The notes under the pieces were generated by a model. That model had not been told where the DNA came from. It did no database searches and saw only the letters and a list, made by a program, of their open reading frames with translations. Shown here piece after piece: positions 54,332 to 63,043 of a stretch of DNA of 64,000 nt. The stretch is from Rhodocyclales bacterium (GTDB lineage: Bacteria; Pseudomonadota; Gammaproteobacteria; Burkholderiales; Rhodocyclaceae). Both the position numbers and the translations under genes were made by a program. The stretch covers positions 1 to 64,000 of the forward strand of contig JAPLQX010000035.1 in the NCBI GenBank assembly GCA_026399435.1, written 5' to 3'. Each line of letters begins with the position of its first letter. Within the stretch, counting starts at the first letter, position 1.

Positions 54332-54808
54332 CTACTTTTTGTCTTTGTCGCCATTCTCGGCGGCCTTGTTGAACATGAACTGGCTGATCAGTTTTTCCAG
54401 AACCACTGCCGATTGCGTCTTCTTGATCGTGTCACCTGGATTCAGCATCGCCGTATCGCCGCCAACCTCAAACCCAATGTACTGCTCGCCCAGCAAACCC
54501 GACGTGTTGATCGTCGCGAAAGTGTCGCGCGGAAACTTGTAACGGGCATCCACCTTGATGGTCACCACGGCCAGATAAGCCTCGGGATCAAAGCGAATCT
54601 CCGCCACGCGCCCCACCACTACGCCGGCACTCTTCACCGCGCCGCGCACCTTCAGGCCCCCGATGTTATCAAATTTGGCCTGAATTGCATAAGTATCCCC
54701 GCTGCTGGACGATGCCATGTTGCCCACCTTGAGGGCGAGAAACAACAGTGCGCCCAATCCGACGGCGACGAAAAATCCGACCCAGAGGTCAAGTGTAGTA
54801 CGGCTCAT
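54332..54808 (-). CDS. mlaD: MCE-domain lipid transporter subunit MlaD
   Basis: 158 aa. One N-terminal membrane helix (LWVGFFVAVGLGALLFLALKV) and a single MCE domain (YAIQAKFDNIGGLKVRGAVK, GLLGEQYIGFEVGG). Forms the periplasmic hexameric ring of MlaFEDB. One base between mlaE and mlaD. Confidence 0.96.
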   Translation of the reverse strand: MSRTTLDLWVGFFVAVGLGALLFLALKVGNMASSSSGDTYAIQAKFDNIGGLKVRGAVKSAGVVVGRVAEIRFDPEAYLAVVTIKVDARYKFPRDTFATINTSGLLGEQYIGFEVGGDTAMLNPGDTIKKTQSAVVLEKLISQFMFNKAAENGDKDKK

Positions 54809-54809
54809 G

Positions 54810-55604
54810 TCATGTCCCTGTAAACATGAAGGCGGTCAAAATGAAGTCGGCGGCCAGAATGGCCAGCGACGATGTTACAACGGTACGCGTGGTCGCCCCG
54901 GAAACGCCTTCGGCGGTTGGCTCGGCATCGTAGCCCTCGAACACGGCGACCCAGCTGACGATGATGCCGAACACGAAACTCTTGATCACGCCGTTGAGGA
55001 TGTCCTCGCGAAAATCCACCGAGGCCTGCATCTGCGACCAGAACGAGCCCTCATCGACGCCGATCAGTTGCACGCCGACCAGGTAGCCGCCAAAGATCCC
55101 CATCGCGGAAAACAGCGCCGCCAGCAAGGGCATCGACATCACACCACCCCAGAAACGCGGCGCGACGACGCGGGCAATCGGATCGACCGCCATCATCTCC
55201 ATGGCGGAAAGCTGCTCGGTGGCCTTCATCATGCCGATTTCGGCGGTAATTGCCGAGCCGGCGCGACTGGCGAAAAGCAGCGCGGCGACCACCGGACCCA
55301 ACTCGCGCACCAAGGACAAGGACACCAGAACGCCCAGCGCCTCCGTGGAACCGTAGCGAGCAAGCGTGTCATAACCCTGCAAGGCCAGCACCATGCCGAC
55401 AAACATGCCCGAAACCAGAATGATGATCAGGCTCAATACGCCGGTAAAGTAGATTTCCCGGATCGTCAGATGCAGGCGCCGCAGGGCAGTACCGGAGTGC
55501 AGCAACATCGCGAGAAAGAAGCGACTGGCGTAGCCGAGCCGCCAGATAGCCGCGGTGACCCGCTGCCCCAGTCCGCGCAGCGCACGCACCATGGCGCTAT
55601 CCAC
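54810..55604 (-). CDS. mlaE: Phospholipid ABC transporter permease MlaE
   Basis: 264 aa, five to six membrane helices. Conserved ELGPVVAALLFASRAGSAITAEIG and MKATEQLSAMEMMAVDPIARVV. Overlaps mlaF by 8 bases. Inner-membrane core of MlaFEDB. Confidence 0.96.
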   Translation of the reverse strand: MDSAMVRALRGLGQRVTAAIWRLGYASRFFLAMLLHSGTALRRLHLTIREIYFTGVLSLIIILVSGMFVGMVLALQGYDTLARYGSTEALGVLVSLSLVRELGPVVAALLFASRAGSAITAEIGMMKATEQLSAMEMMAVDPIARVVAPRFWGGVMSMPLLAALFSAMGIFGGYLVGVQLIGVDEGSFWSQMQASVDFREDILNGVIKSFVFGIIVSWVAVFEGYDAEPTAEGVSGATTRTVVTSSLAILAADFILTAFMFTGT

Positions 55605-56412
55605 GACGCACCGCGCTTTCCATCAACTGTTCATCGTAGGGGCGAGAGGGGTACTGGAAAGGCACCGGGCCGTCGGCCTCGCCCCAGATAAACTGGTGCA
55701 CATAGGGAACCGTGGAGTTCTTCATGTCTTCGGCGGTGCCTTCGGCAACAATCTTTCCCTCGGAAACAAAATAAACGTAATCGACAATCTTCAGCGACTC
55801 CTGCACATCGTGGGTGACCACGATGGAACTGGCGCCCAGCGCATCGTTCAGCTTGCGAATCAGTTCGCCGATGATGGCCAGCGAAATCGGATCGAGACCG
55901 GCGAAGGGCTCGTCGTACATCATCAGCATCGGATCGAGCGCTATCGCGCGCGCCAGGGCGACACGTCGCGCCATGCCACCGGACAACTCCGCCGGCATCA
56001 GACGGTGAGCGCCGCGCAGTCCCACCGCATGCAGCTTCAGCATTACCAGATCATGGATCAGGGCTTCCGGCAGGTTGGTGTGCTCGCGCATCTGAAAGGC
56101 AATATTGTCGTACACGGACATGTCGGTAAACAAGGCGCCGAACTGAAACAGCATGCCCATGCGCCGACGCAGGTTGTACAGACCGTCCGAATCGAGCTCG
56201 TGCACAACCTGACCGCCGACCCTGACCGCGCCAGAGGTCGGCTTCAGCTGGCCGCCGATCAGGCGCAATGTAGTGGTCTTGCCGCAACCAGAAATTCCCA
56301 TGACCGCAACAACCTTGCCCCGCGGAATCGTCATGTTGATTCCGGTAAGGACCGGCCGGCTGTCGTAAGTGAAGTTCAGATCACGGATTTCGACAAGCGA
56401 TTCCTGGGACAT
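55597..56412 (-). CDS. mlaF: Phospholipid ABC transporter ATPase MlaF
   Basis: 271 aa from the ATG at 56412 (MSQESLVEIRDLNFTYD); the frame to 56451 would start inside the promoter. Walker A GISGCGKTTTLRLIGG, signature LSGGMARRVALARAI, Walker B MMYDEPFAGLDP. First gene of the mla operon. Confidence 0.95.
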   Translation of the reverse strand: MSQESLVEIRDLNFTYDSRPVLTGINMTIPRGKVVAVMGISGCGKTTTLRLIGGQLKPTSGAVRVGGQVVHELDSDGLYNLRRRMGMLFQFGALFTDMSVYDNIAFQMREHTNLPEALIHDLVMLKLHAVGLRGAHRLMPAELSGGMARRVALARAIALDPMLMMYDEPFAGLDPISLAIIGELIRKLNDALGASSIVVTHDVQESLKIVDYVYFVSEGKIVAEGTAEDMKNSTVPYVHQFIWGEADGPVPFQYPSRPYDEQLMESAVRRG

Positions 56413-56450
56413 ATTCACACCGGGAACCCCGGTCAAATTCACAGCGCGCA

Positions 56451-56459
56451 ATTCTAGCA
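56451..56459 (-). promoter_or_regulatory. Extended -10 promoter of the mla operon
   Basis: TGC-TAGAAT on the minus strand: a TG extended motif and a 5-of-6 -10 hexamer (56451-56456), 38 bases before the mlaF ATG. No good -35 is seen, which is normal for extended -10 promoters. Confidence 0.5.
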
Positions 56460-56583
56460 GAATCGATCCTTCCGGCGATTGGGGTCAACCCGCGAAGAGC
56501 GGGGTAAACGCCATCCACAACCGGAATTGACCACCCCTGGTTTCCGCTAAGATGCCCCACATTAACTTACCCTCGCGCCGTCC

Positions 56584-58023
56584 TTGACTGCTCCCATTGG
56601 CAAAATCGAGTTGCTGATTGTCGACGATGATCCCCTGATCGCCGATGCGCTGGGCTATTTTCTCGGCCGAGATTATGCGGTTACGACTGCCTCGACGCGG
56701 GCCGAGGCGGTTGGCTTGTTGCGCGACAAGAAAAGTGCCCCCGCTCTCGCCCTGATCGATCTCGGCCTGCCGCCAACGCCGCATCGCCCGGATGAAGGCT
56801 TCGCCCTGATTGCGGACATCCTGGCTCATGCGCCGGGAACCCGCATCGTGGTCCTTTCCGGCCAGAGCGACGAACTCAATGCGCGCCATGCGCGGGCCCT
56901 CGGGGCGACGGAGTTCGTCGCCAAGCCGGCTGATCCGGAATACCTGCGCAGCCTCATTCGTCGAGTGTTGTCTTTTAGAGACACAGCGACAGAGATCGAT
57001 GATGGCCTGATCGGCCAGAGCGCTCCCCTGCAAAAGCTCCGCGCGCAGCTCAGACAGTTCGCGGACTCGCCCTTCCCCGTGCTGATCGAAGGCGAGTCGG
57101 GCAGCGGCAAGGAACTTGCCGCTGTCGCCTTGCACCGGCTGTCCGAGCGCGCCGCGAAACCCTACCTGGCACTCAACTGCGCCGCGATCTCGCCCAACCT
57201 GGTGGAAGCCACGCTGTTCGGTCACAGCAAGGGGGCATTCACCGGCGCCAGCGGCCCACGCGCCGGCTATTTCGAGGACGCTTCGAACGGTACGCTGTTT
57301 CTCGACGAGATCGGCGAGCTTCCCCTCGATCTGCAACCGAAACTCCTGCGCGTGCTGGAAAACGGCGAGTTCCAGCGCATCGGCGAGACTCTGGCGCGGC
57401 GGTCGTCAGCGCGCATCGTGGCCGCGACCAACCGCGACCTGAAGAAGGAGGTTCGCGAAGGACGTTTCCGCGCCGACCTCTACCACCGGCTATCGGTATT
57501 CACCGTCGCCATACCGCCGCTGCGCGACCTCGGCGACGACCGCATCCGTCTGCTGGAACATTTCCGCGCTGTCTACACGGCGCAGGCTGACCTGCCACCC
57601 TTCCGGCTCACCGCGGAAGCGACCGAGCGTCTGCTCGCCTACCGATTCCCCGGCAATGTCCGCGAATTGCGCAATATCGCGATCCGCCTGACGACCAAGT
57701 TCGCCGGCAAGGAGGTCGGCGTTCATGATCTCGAAGCCGAACTGGACCTCGGCGATGAATCGCTTGCGGTCGGCGTCCTGCCGGCGCCGACTCCGGCCGG
57801 CAGGGCCGAGCTGGTTGCAATTGCCCTGAACGACATCCAGAGCCGCCATGACTTTGACCTCGACGCCACGCTGCGCCGCTGGGAAGAGGCCTACGTCGAA
57901 GCCGCGCAGCAACTCGCCCATGGCAACATGAGCCAGGCCGCCCGACTGCTCGGTGTCAACCGCACCACACTCTACAATCGCATCGACACGCTGGCGCGCG
58001 AGAAGCGCGCCACCCCGCAATGA
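56584..58023 (+). CDS. Sigma-54-dependent response regulator (NtrC family)
   Basis: 479 aa from a TTG start. Receiver domain with phospho-acceptor D59 (ALIDLGLP) and acidic pocket VDDD; K in [11 protein letters not shown]+ domain with Walker A GESGSGKE, the sigma-54-contact motif GAFTGA, Walker [13 protein letters not shown] and arginine finger region [14 protein letters not shown]-terminal Fis-type helix-turn-helix ([18 protein letters not shown]). No histidine kinase is adjacent. It precedes the MSHA genes by 18 bases on the same strand, so pilus genes are candidate targets, but no -24/-12 site was found before mshL. A possible promoter is TTGACC/TAAGAT (56527-56553, spacer 15). Confidence 0.92.
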   Translation: MTAPIGKIELLIVDDDPLIADALGYFLGRDYAVTTASTRAEAVGLLRDKKSAPALALIDLGLPPTPHRPDEGFALIADILAHAPGTRIVVLSGQSDELNARHARALGATEFVAKPADPEYLRSLIRRVLSFRDTATEIDDGLIGQSAPLQKLRAQLRQFADSPFPVLIEGESGSGKELAAVALHRLSERAAKPYLALNCAAISPNLVEATLFGHSKGAFTGASGPRAGYFEDASNGTLFLDEIGELPLDLQPKLLRVLENGEFQRIGETLARRSSARIVAATNRDLKKEVREGRFRADLYHRLSVFTVAIPPLRDLGDDRIRLLEHFRAVYTAQADLPPFRLTAEATERLLAYRFPGNVRELRNIAIRLTTKFAGKEVGVHDLEAELDLGDESLAVGVLPAPTPAGRAELVAIALNDIQSRHDFDLDATLRRWEEAYVEAAQQLAHGNMSQAARLLGVNRTTLYNRIDTLAREKRATPQ

Positions 58024-58041
58024 GCGACCGGATTGCCTGAC

Positions 58042-59595
58042 ATGTATCTGGAACACTTCGGACTCAACGAACCGCCCTTCCGCATCACGCCCCATACCGA
58101 CTTCTTCTTCGACGGGGCCAATCGCGGTGCAACGCTCGATGCGCTGATCTACGCCATCACCCACGACGAAGGCATCGTCAAGGTCAGCGGCGAAGTGGGC
58201 AGCGGCAAGACCATGCTCTGTCGCGTGCTGATGGAACGCCTGCCGGAAAATGTCACCATCATCTACCTGGCGAACCCCTCGCTGTCGCGCGAAGATATCC
58301 TATACGCCATCGCCGACGAACTGCGTCTCGATGTTCCCGAAAACGCCCGCTCCTCATTGGTATTGCGTACCTTGCAGGATCACCTGATCAAGTCCTTCGG
58401 TGAAGGCCGGCAGGTGGTCGTGCTGATCGACGAAGCCCACGCCATGCCGGTGGAAACGCTCGAGGAAATCCGCCTGCTGTCGAATCTCGAAGCCAACCGC
58501 AACAAGCTGCTGCAACTGGTGCTCTTCGGCCAACCCGAGCTGAACGATGTCCTCGCCCGCCCCGACATGCGGCAGTTGAAGGAGCGCATCACCCACAACT
58601 TCGGCCTGGAACCGCTGGTGCGCGACGACATTACTCATTATCTCGATTTCCGCATGCGCGCCGCGGGCTATCGCGGCCCCAGCGTATTCTCCGTGCCGGC
58701 CCTGAAAATGATCGCGCGGAGTTCACTCGGGCTGACCCGTCGCATCAACATCCTCGCCGACAAGAGCCTGCTCGCGGCCTTTTCCTCGGGCAGCCACCAG
58801 ATAGGTCCGAAAGAGATACGGGCAGCCATTCGCGACTGTGAATTCAGCGAAGCAACCTATGGCGGCAAGGCCGCACGAAAGCCGCAAGCCGTCTGGATCG
58901 CGTCGGCGCTCACCCTCGCGGCCCTGGCAGCCTTCGTCTGGATGTCGACTGCGCTGCGCACCGATGGCGGCGTCCCGGCAACGGCGATTGCCGCACCCCC
59001 GGCACCTGCGAGCGCCACCAGCGCCGCATCTGCGGTGCCCGCCGCGGTCGGTGCCGAGCAGACCGTGCCGCCTGCCACGGCCAGCGCCTCACCGCCGTCT
59101 GCGGACCCGCCGCCTGCGCCGGGCAGTGCTCCACCCCAATCTCCGGCAGTGCCGCCTGCCGCGCTGGTCGCTGCATCGCCCTCGACGCCGACCACGACTT
59201 CTCCGTCCTTGCCGGCTGCAAAGCCGAACCCCGCCGCGACGGCACTGCCGCCGAACGCGACCAAACCAAGTATCGGACCGTTGACCCTCGAACGCCTCCA
59301 GGCCGGACATGCCTGGCTGGAAAAACTGCCGAACGATCGCTGGTTCATTCAAGTATTCGCCACGGACGCCGGACGGCATGGTGAAATCGAGACCTTGCTG
59401 CGCAGGTTGTCTTCGGGCAAGACAGACATGAGCAATGTCCGCGTCTATTATTCAGAACTCAGCGGTACGCCGCGCTACGGCGTCACTTATGGAGATTTTG
59501 GAACAAGGGAAGCCGCCTCTGCCGCGATACGGGGTTTGCCGCCGGCCTTGCGGGCGAACAAGCCCTATCCTCGTCAGGTTGTGCGTCTTCGCTAG
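58042..59595 (+). CDS. mshM: ExeA/MshM-like AAA ATPase with C-terminal SPOR-like domain
   Basis: 517 aa from the ATG at 58042 (MYLEHFGLNEPPFRITP, the family start). AAA domain with Walker A GEVGSGKTML and Walker B VVVLIDEAHAM. A membrane helix at about 275-295 (VWIASALTLAALAAFVW), a long Ala/Pro linker, and a C-terminal ~90-residue domain with SPOR-like layout (WFIQVFATDAG, YGVTYGDFGTREAASAAI), probably periplasmic and peptidoglycan-binding. ExeA-type proteins help secretins cross the wall. Directly upstream of the secretin gene. Confidence 0.85.
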   Translation: MYLEHFGLNEPPFRITPHTDFFFDGANRGATLDALIYAITHDEGIVKVSGEVGSGKTMLCRVLMERLPENVTIIYLANPSLSREDILYAIADELRLDVPENARSSLVLRTLQDHLIKSFGEGRQVVVLIDEAHAMPVETLEEIRLLSNLEANRNKLLQLVLFGQPELNDVLARPDMRQLKERITHNFGLEPLVRDDITHYLDFRMRAAGYRGPSVFSVPALKMIARSSLGLTRRINILADKSLLAAFSSGSHQIGPKEIRAAIRDCEFSEATYGGKAARKPQAVWIASALTLAALAAFVWMSTALRTDGGVPATAIAAPPAPASATSAASAVPAAVGAEQTVPPATASASPPSADPPPAPGSAPPQSPAVPPAALVAASPSTPTTTSPSLPAAKPNPAATALPPNATKPSIGPLTLERLQAGHAWLEKLPNDRWFIQVFATDAGRHGEIETLLRRLSSGKTDMSNVRVYYSELSGTPRYGVTYGDFGTREAASAAIRGLPPALRANKPYPRQVVRLR

Positions 59596-59647
59596 CACCA
59601 TGGCACAAGGCGAAATTTGAAGTACCTGAATCAATAAAATCATTGAC

Positions 59648-59675
59648 TTGCATCGTAAACATAATGTGTTATGCT
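59648..59675 (+). promoter_or_regulatory. Candidate promoter before the secretin gene
   Basis: -35 TTGCAT (59648-59653), 16-base spacer, -10 TATGCT (59670-59675) with a TG extension (TGT before it). It sits in a short AT-rich patch of the 116-base gap between mshM and mshL, about 36 bases before the TTG start. Confidence 0.45.
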
Positions 59676-59711
59676 AATTCTTATAGCTAAAGTTCTAATC
59701 GGGGGATTGGT

Positions 59712-61574
59712 TTGCGCCCACTTGTGATTCCACCGTTCCCGGTTGCACTGGCTGTCAGCCTTGTTCTGTCGGCCTGCAGCAGCATCCAGCTCCAGCCTCC
59801 GTCTGCCGCACACATACGTGCCGAAGCCCAGGTCGCGACGAGCCCCGACATTCCGCCGCCGGTGGCCGCAACCATAATGCTTGCACGTCCCAAGGCAGCC
59901 GCGAAGACCGAGTCGTATTCGGTTTCGGTGCGCAACATCCCGGTGCAGGATCTGCTTTTCGCCCTTTCTCGAGACGCAAAGCTCAACGTCGATGTCCATC
60001 CCGGAATCAACGGTGTCGTCACCATCAACGCCATCGACCAAACGCTCCAGCAAATCCTGACGCGCATCTCCAAGCAGGTCGACATGCGCTGGGAGCTGGA
60101 AGGCCCCAATCTTGTCGTGATGCCCGACTCGCCATTCCTGCGCAACTACAAGGTTGATTACGTCAACATGTCGCGCGACGTGAGCGGCACGGTTTCGATC
60201 AACACGCAGATTGCTTCGACCAGCACCAGCGCCGGGGGTGGCGCCTCGGGGGGTGGCGGCGGCAATAACTCCAGTACCTCGGTCAAGAGTACAACCCAGA
60301 ATAATTTCTGGCAGTCGCTGGAAAAGAATCTGAAGGACATTCTGCGCGAGAGCGACAAGATCCTGCCGGAAGGATCGAGTGAAACCGTCATCGAACGCTC
60401 CGATCAGCAAGCCACCACCGGCACCGGTGCTCAGAGCGCACAGTCCTCGTCAAGCCGGTCAGGCAATGCGGCGACCAGTCTCGCCGGCAGCCCAAATCCC
60501 GCCAGCCTGCAACAGCAGGGCACCACCGTGGTCAAACGCACCACGTTCCGCGAAGCCGCGTCGATTATCGTGAACGCGGAAGCCGGTGTCGTGGTCGTTC
60601 GCGCCACATCCAGGCAGCATGAAAAAGTTCAGGAGTATCTCGACCTCGTACTCACGAGCGCCCGACGGCAAGTCATCATCGAAGCCACCATCGCCGAAGT
60701 CAGACTGAGCGACAATTACCAGCAAGGCATCAACTGGCAAAGCTTGCGCTCCCTGCGTCCCGGCACGCCTCAAGCCGGGTTTTCGGCGGCCCAGAATCAG
60801 ACCGGCGTGCCCGTTCCAGACCCATTCGCAGCGGCAGCGGGTTCATTCACGACGCCGCCCGGAACCTTCGCTTTCCTGCTCAACTACATCGCACCGGGGC
60901 TGGGGCTTTCCTCGACGCTAAGCCTGCTGGAGACCTTCGGCAAGGTCAAAGTCCTGTCCAGCCCGAAAATCAGCGTACTCAACAACCAGACGGCAATGCT
61001 CAAGGTCGTGGATAACGTGGTCTATTTTGAGATTAAGAATGACTCGACGACCACCACTACCGGAACGACAAACAACTTCACGTCCACCGCCAAATCCGTT
61101 TCTGTTGGACTGGTCATGAGTGTCACGCCGCAGATCAGCGAGCAGGGCAGCATTCTGCTCAACGTACGCCCGACAATTTCCAGCCTCAAGGGCGCAGGCA
61201 AAACAGACCCAACTCCGGGTCTCGCTGTCGCCAATATCGTTCCGGAAATTCAGACACGCGAAATGGAGTCCATGCTGCGCCTGTCGGATGGCGAAGTGGC
61301 CGTGATGGGCGGCCTCATGGAAGACAAATTTGACTTCAACACCAATGAGGTGCCCGGCCTCGGCGGCATTCCTGTCGTCGGCAATTTCTTCCGCAACCGC
61401 AACGACACCAGCACCAAGACCGAACTGGTCATCTTCCTCAAGCCGACCATCATCCGCGATCCGAGCATCAACGGTGACTATCGCAGCTACCGCGACCAGC
61501 TACCCGACCGGGAGTTCTTCTCCGGCAAGCCTGGCTCGCAGCGCTGGGAACGTCAGGGAGCAGGCCCTCAATGA
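59712..61574 (+). CDS. mshL: MSHA/type II-family secretin lipoprotein MshL
   Basis: 620 aa from a TTG start preceded by a GGGGG tract. Lipobox LVLSAC at about residue 22. An STN-type domain (SVSVRNIPVQDLLFALSRDA), a Ser/Gly-rich stretch, N-domains (VNAEAGVVVVRATSRQHEKV), then the secretin core ending VPGLGGIPVVGNFFRNR and TELVIFLKPTII. Forms the outer-membrane pore for the pilus. Overlaps the next gene by 4 bases. Confidence 0.92.
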   Translation: MRPLVIPPFPVALAVSLVLSACSSIQLQPPSAAHIRAEAQVATSPDIPPPVAATIMLARPKAAAKTESYSVSVRNIPVQDLLFALSRDAKLNVDVHPGINGVVTINAIDQTLQQILTRISKQVDMRWELEGPNLVVMPDSPFLRNYKVDYVNMSRDVSGTVSINTQIASTSTSAGGGASGGGGGNNSSTSVKSTTQNNFWQSLEKNLKDILRESDKILPEGSSETVIERSDQQATTGTGAQSAQSSSSRSGNAATSLAGSPNPASLQQQGTTVVKRTTFREAASIIVNAEAGVVVVRATSRQHEKVQEYLDLVLTSARRQVIIEATIAEVRLSDNYQQGINWQSLRSLRPGTPQAGFSAAQNQTGVPVPDPFAAAAGSFTTPPGTFAFLLNYIAPGLGLSSTLSLLETFGKVKVLSSPKISVLNNQTAMLKVVDNVVYFEIKNDSTTTTTGTTNNFTSTAKSVSVGLVMSVTPQISEQGSILLNVRPTISSLKGAGKTDPTPGLAVANIVPEIQTREMESMLRLSDGEVAVMGGLMEDKFDFNTNEVPGLGGIPVVGNFFRNRNDTSTKTELVIFLKPTIIRDPSINGDYRSYRDQLPDREFFSGKPGSQRWERQGAGPQ

Positions 61575-62956
61575 GCCTGCTGATGGACGCACTCAAGAAG
61601 GCCGAATTGGCGAAGCGTCAGGGGCAAAGCGAGGGCGCCGGCGAATCATCGGGGACGGAAGCCGGGGACGGACTTGCGCTGGAACCGCATCCCACCTTGA
61701 GTGCCGCCGAGCCTGCGGCGACCGAATCGGCGGCGAGCGCCCCTGCCGCCGCGAATGCTCCCACCGGAGCGACCCTGCCTCACCTGCCCTCGCATCTCGA
61801 AGAACTCGACGCGGAGTTCCTTGCCGAGGCGAAGAAGGCCGCGTCCTCGCGGCTGAGAGCGCCACCGCCGTCGGTTCCCCTGCGGGAACCCCATGCCGAC
61901 CAAGCTGCCGCTGCAGAAATACCGCCGCATACGGCGGTGCCTGCAGAACCGCGGCGCGGTCAGCCTGAACAAGGCGCCCCGCAGAGCAGGTCGGCGGCGC
62001 AGAACCTGTTTGCTGCCAAACAGGTCGACAAGCCGCCAGCGCGAAAAGCCTTTGCGATTGCGGTTGGCGTGGTCACCTTCCTGACCGTATGCGGCATCGG
62101 CGGATATTTCTGGTGGCAGTTGCAACCGAAGTCCGTTCCGATGGCCACGCGGGTTCCGCTGCCGCCACCGCCAGCCGCCGTAGCGCCTGCGCCGACTGTT
62201 GCGACGCTGCCGGCAGCTCCGGCCGCCGCAACAGCGAGTGCTCCCCGTCCGGCAGCTCCGGCCGCGGCCGACGACGAGGATTCCGCACCCGTCGCGGCCA
62301 AGGCGCCGGCCCAGGCCCGTCGCGCAAGCAAGGCCATTGCTGCGTCGCCCGAGTCGGAGGGCCCGGTGCGCGTCACCAAGGCGCCGCTGCAGGTCAATCC
62401 CGCCCTGATGCGAGGCTTTGACGCATTCAATCGGGGCGATCTCGCCCTGGCGCAGGTCGAGTACGAGCGCGCACAGAAGTCGGACCCGCGCAACACCGAT
62501 GTCCTCCATGGCCTGGCGGCCATCGCGGTACGTCAGGGTCGCAGCGACCAGGCCGAGTTGCTGTATCGACGCATCACGGAAGCCGACCCGCAGGATGCGG
62601 TAGCCATGGCTGCCCTGATCAACAGCCGCGGACAGATCGACCCAGGCGCCGCCGAAAGCCGGCTGAAGTCTCTCTCGGCGGCTCAGCCCGAACTCGCGGC
62701 ACCTCATTTTTCCCTGGGTAATCTCTATGCCCGCCACGGCCGCTGGCCAGAGGCCCAGCAGGCCTACTTTCGCGCCCACAACGCCGAACCGGACAATCCC
62801 GACATCCTCTACAACCTCGCGATCAGTCTCGAGCATCTCCGCCAGAACAAACTTGCCGCGCAGTACTACAGTCAGGCCATCGCCGCCGCGCAGAGCCGAC
62901 CGGCCGGATTCGACAAGGCGCAGGCCACCGCGAGACTGCAGACCCTGCAACCCTGA
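61571..62956 (+). CDS. mshN: MshN-like TPR membrane protein
   Basis: 461 aa. N-terminus SLLMDALKKAELAKRQ is characteristic of pilus/secretion TPR proteins in such operons. One membrane helix (AFAIAVGVVTFLTVCGIGGYF) near residue 165, an Ala/Pro-rich region, then at least four TPRs from ~285 (MRGFDAFNRGDLALAQVEYE and onward). Cytoplasmic N-terminus, periplasmic TPRs. Probably scaffolds pilus assembly with the secretin. Confidence 0.8.
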   Translation: MSLLMDALKKAELAKRQGQSEGAGESSGTEAGDGLALEPHPTLSAAEPAATESAASAPAAANAPTGATLPHLPSHLEELDAEFLAEAKKAASSRLRAPPPSVPLREPHADQAAAAEIPPHTAVPAEPRRGQPEQGAPQSRSAAQNLFAAKQVDKPPARKAFAIAVGVVTFLTVCGIGGYFWWQLQPKSVPMATRVPLPPPPAAVAPAPTVATLPAAPAAATASAPRPAAPAAADDEDSAPVAAKAPAQARRASKAIAASPESEGPVRVTKAPLQVNPALMRGFDAFNRGDLALAQVEYERAQKSDPRNTDVLHGLAAIAVRQGRSDQAELLYRRITEADPQDAVAMAALINSRGQIDPGAAESRLKSLSAAQPELAAPHFSLGNLYARHGRWPEAQQAYFRAHNAEPDNPDILYNLAISLEHLRQNKLAAQYYSQAIAAAQSRPAGFDKAQATARLQTLQP

Positions 62957-63043
62957 CACGGGCCGACGTCCCGGCGCACGAAGCGTGTTTATGCGCGCCG
63001 GAGGGCTTGCCCTCGCAGGCAGATGCGCGATAATGATGCTCGT

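Noticed and set aside
59600-59640. Sigma-54 (-24/-12) site before mshL
   Set aside because: TGGCAC is present, but there is no GC/TTGC element at the correct spacing; the sigma-70-like pair at 59648-59675 is better.
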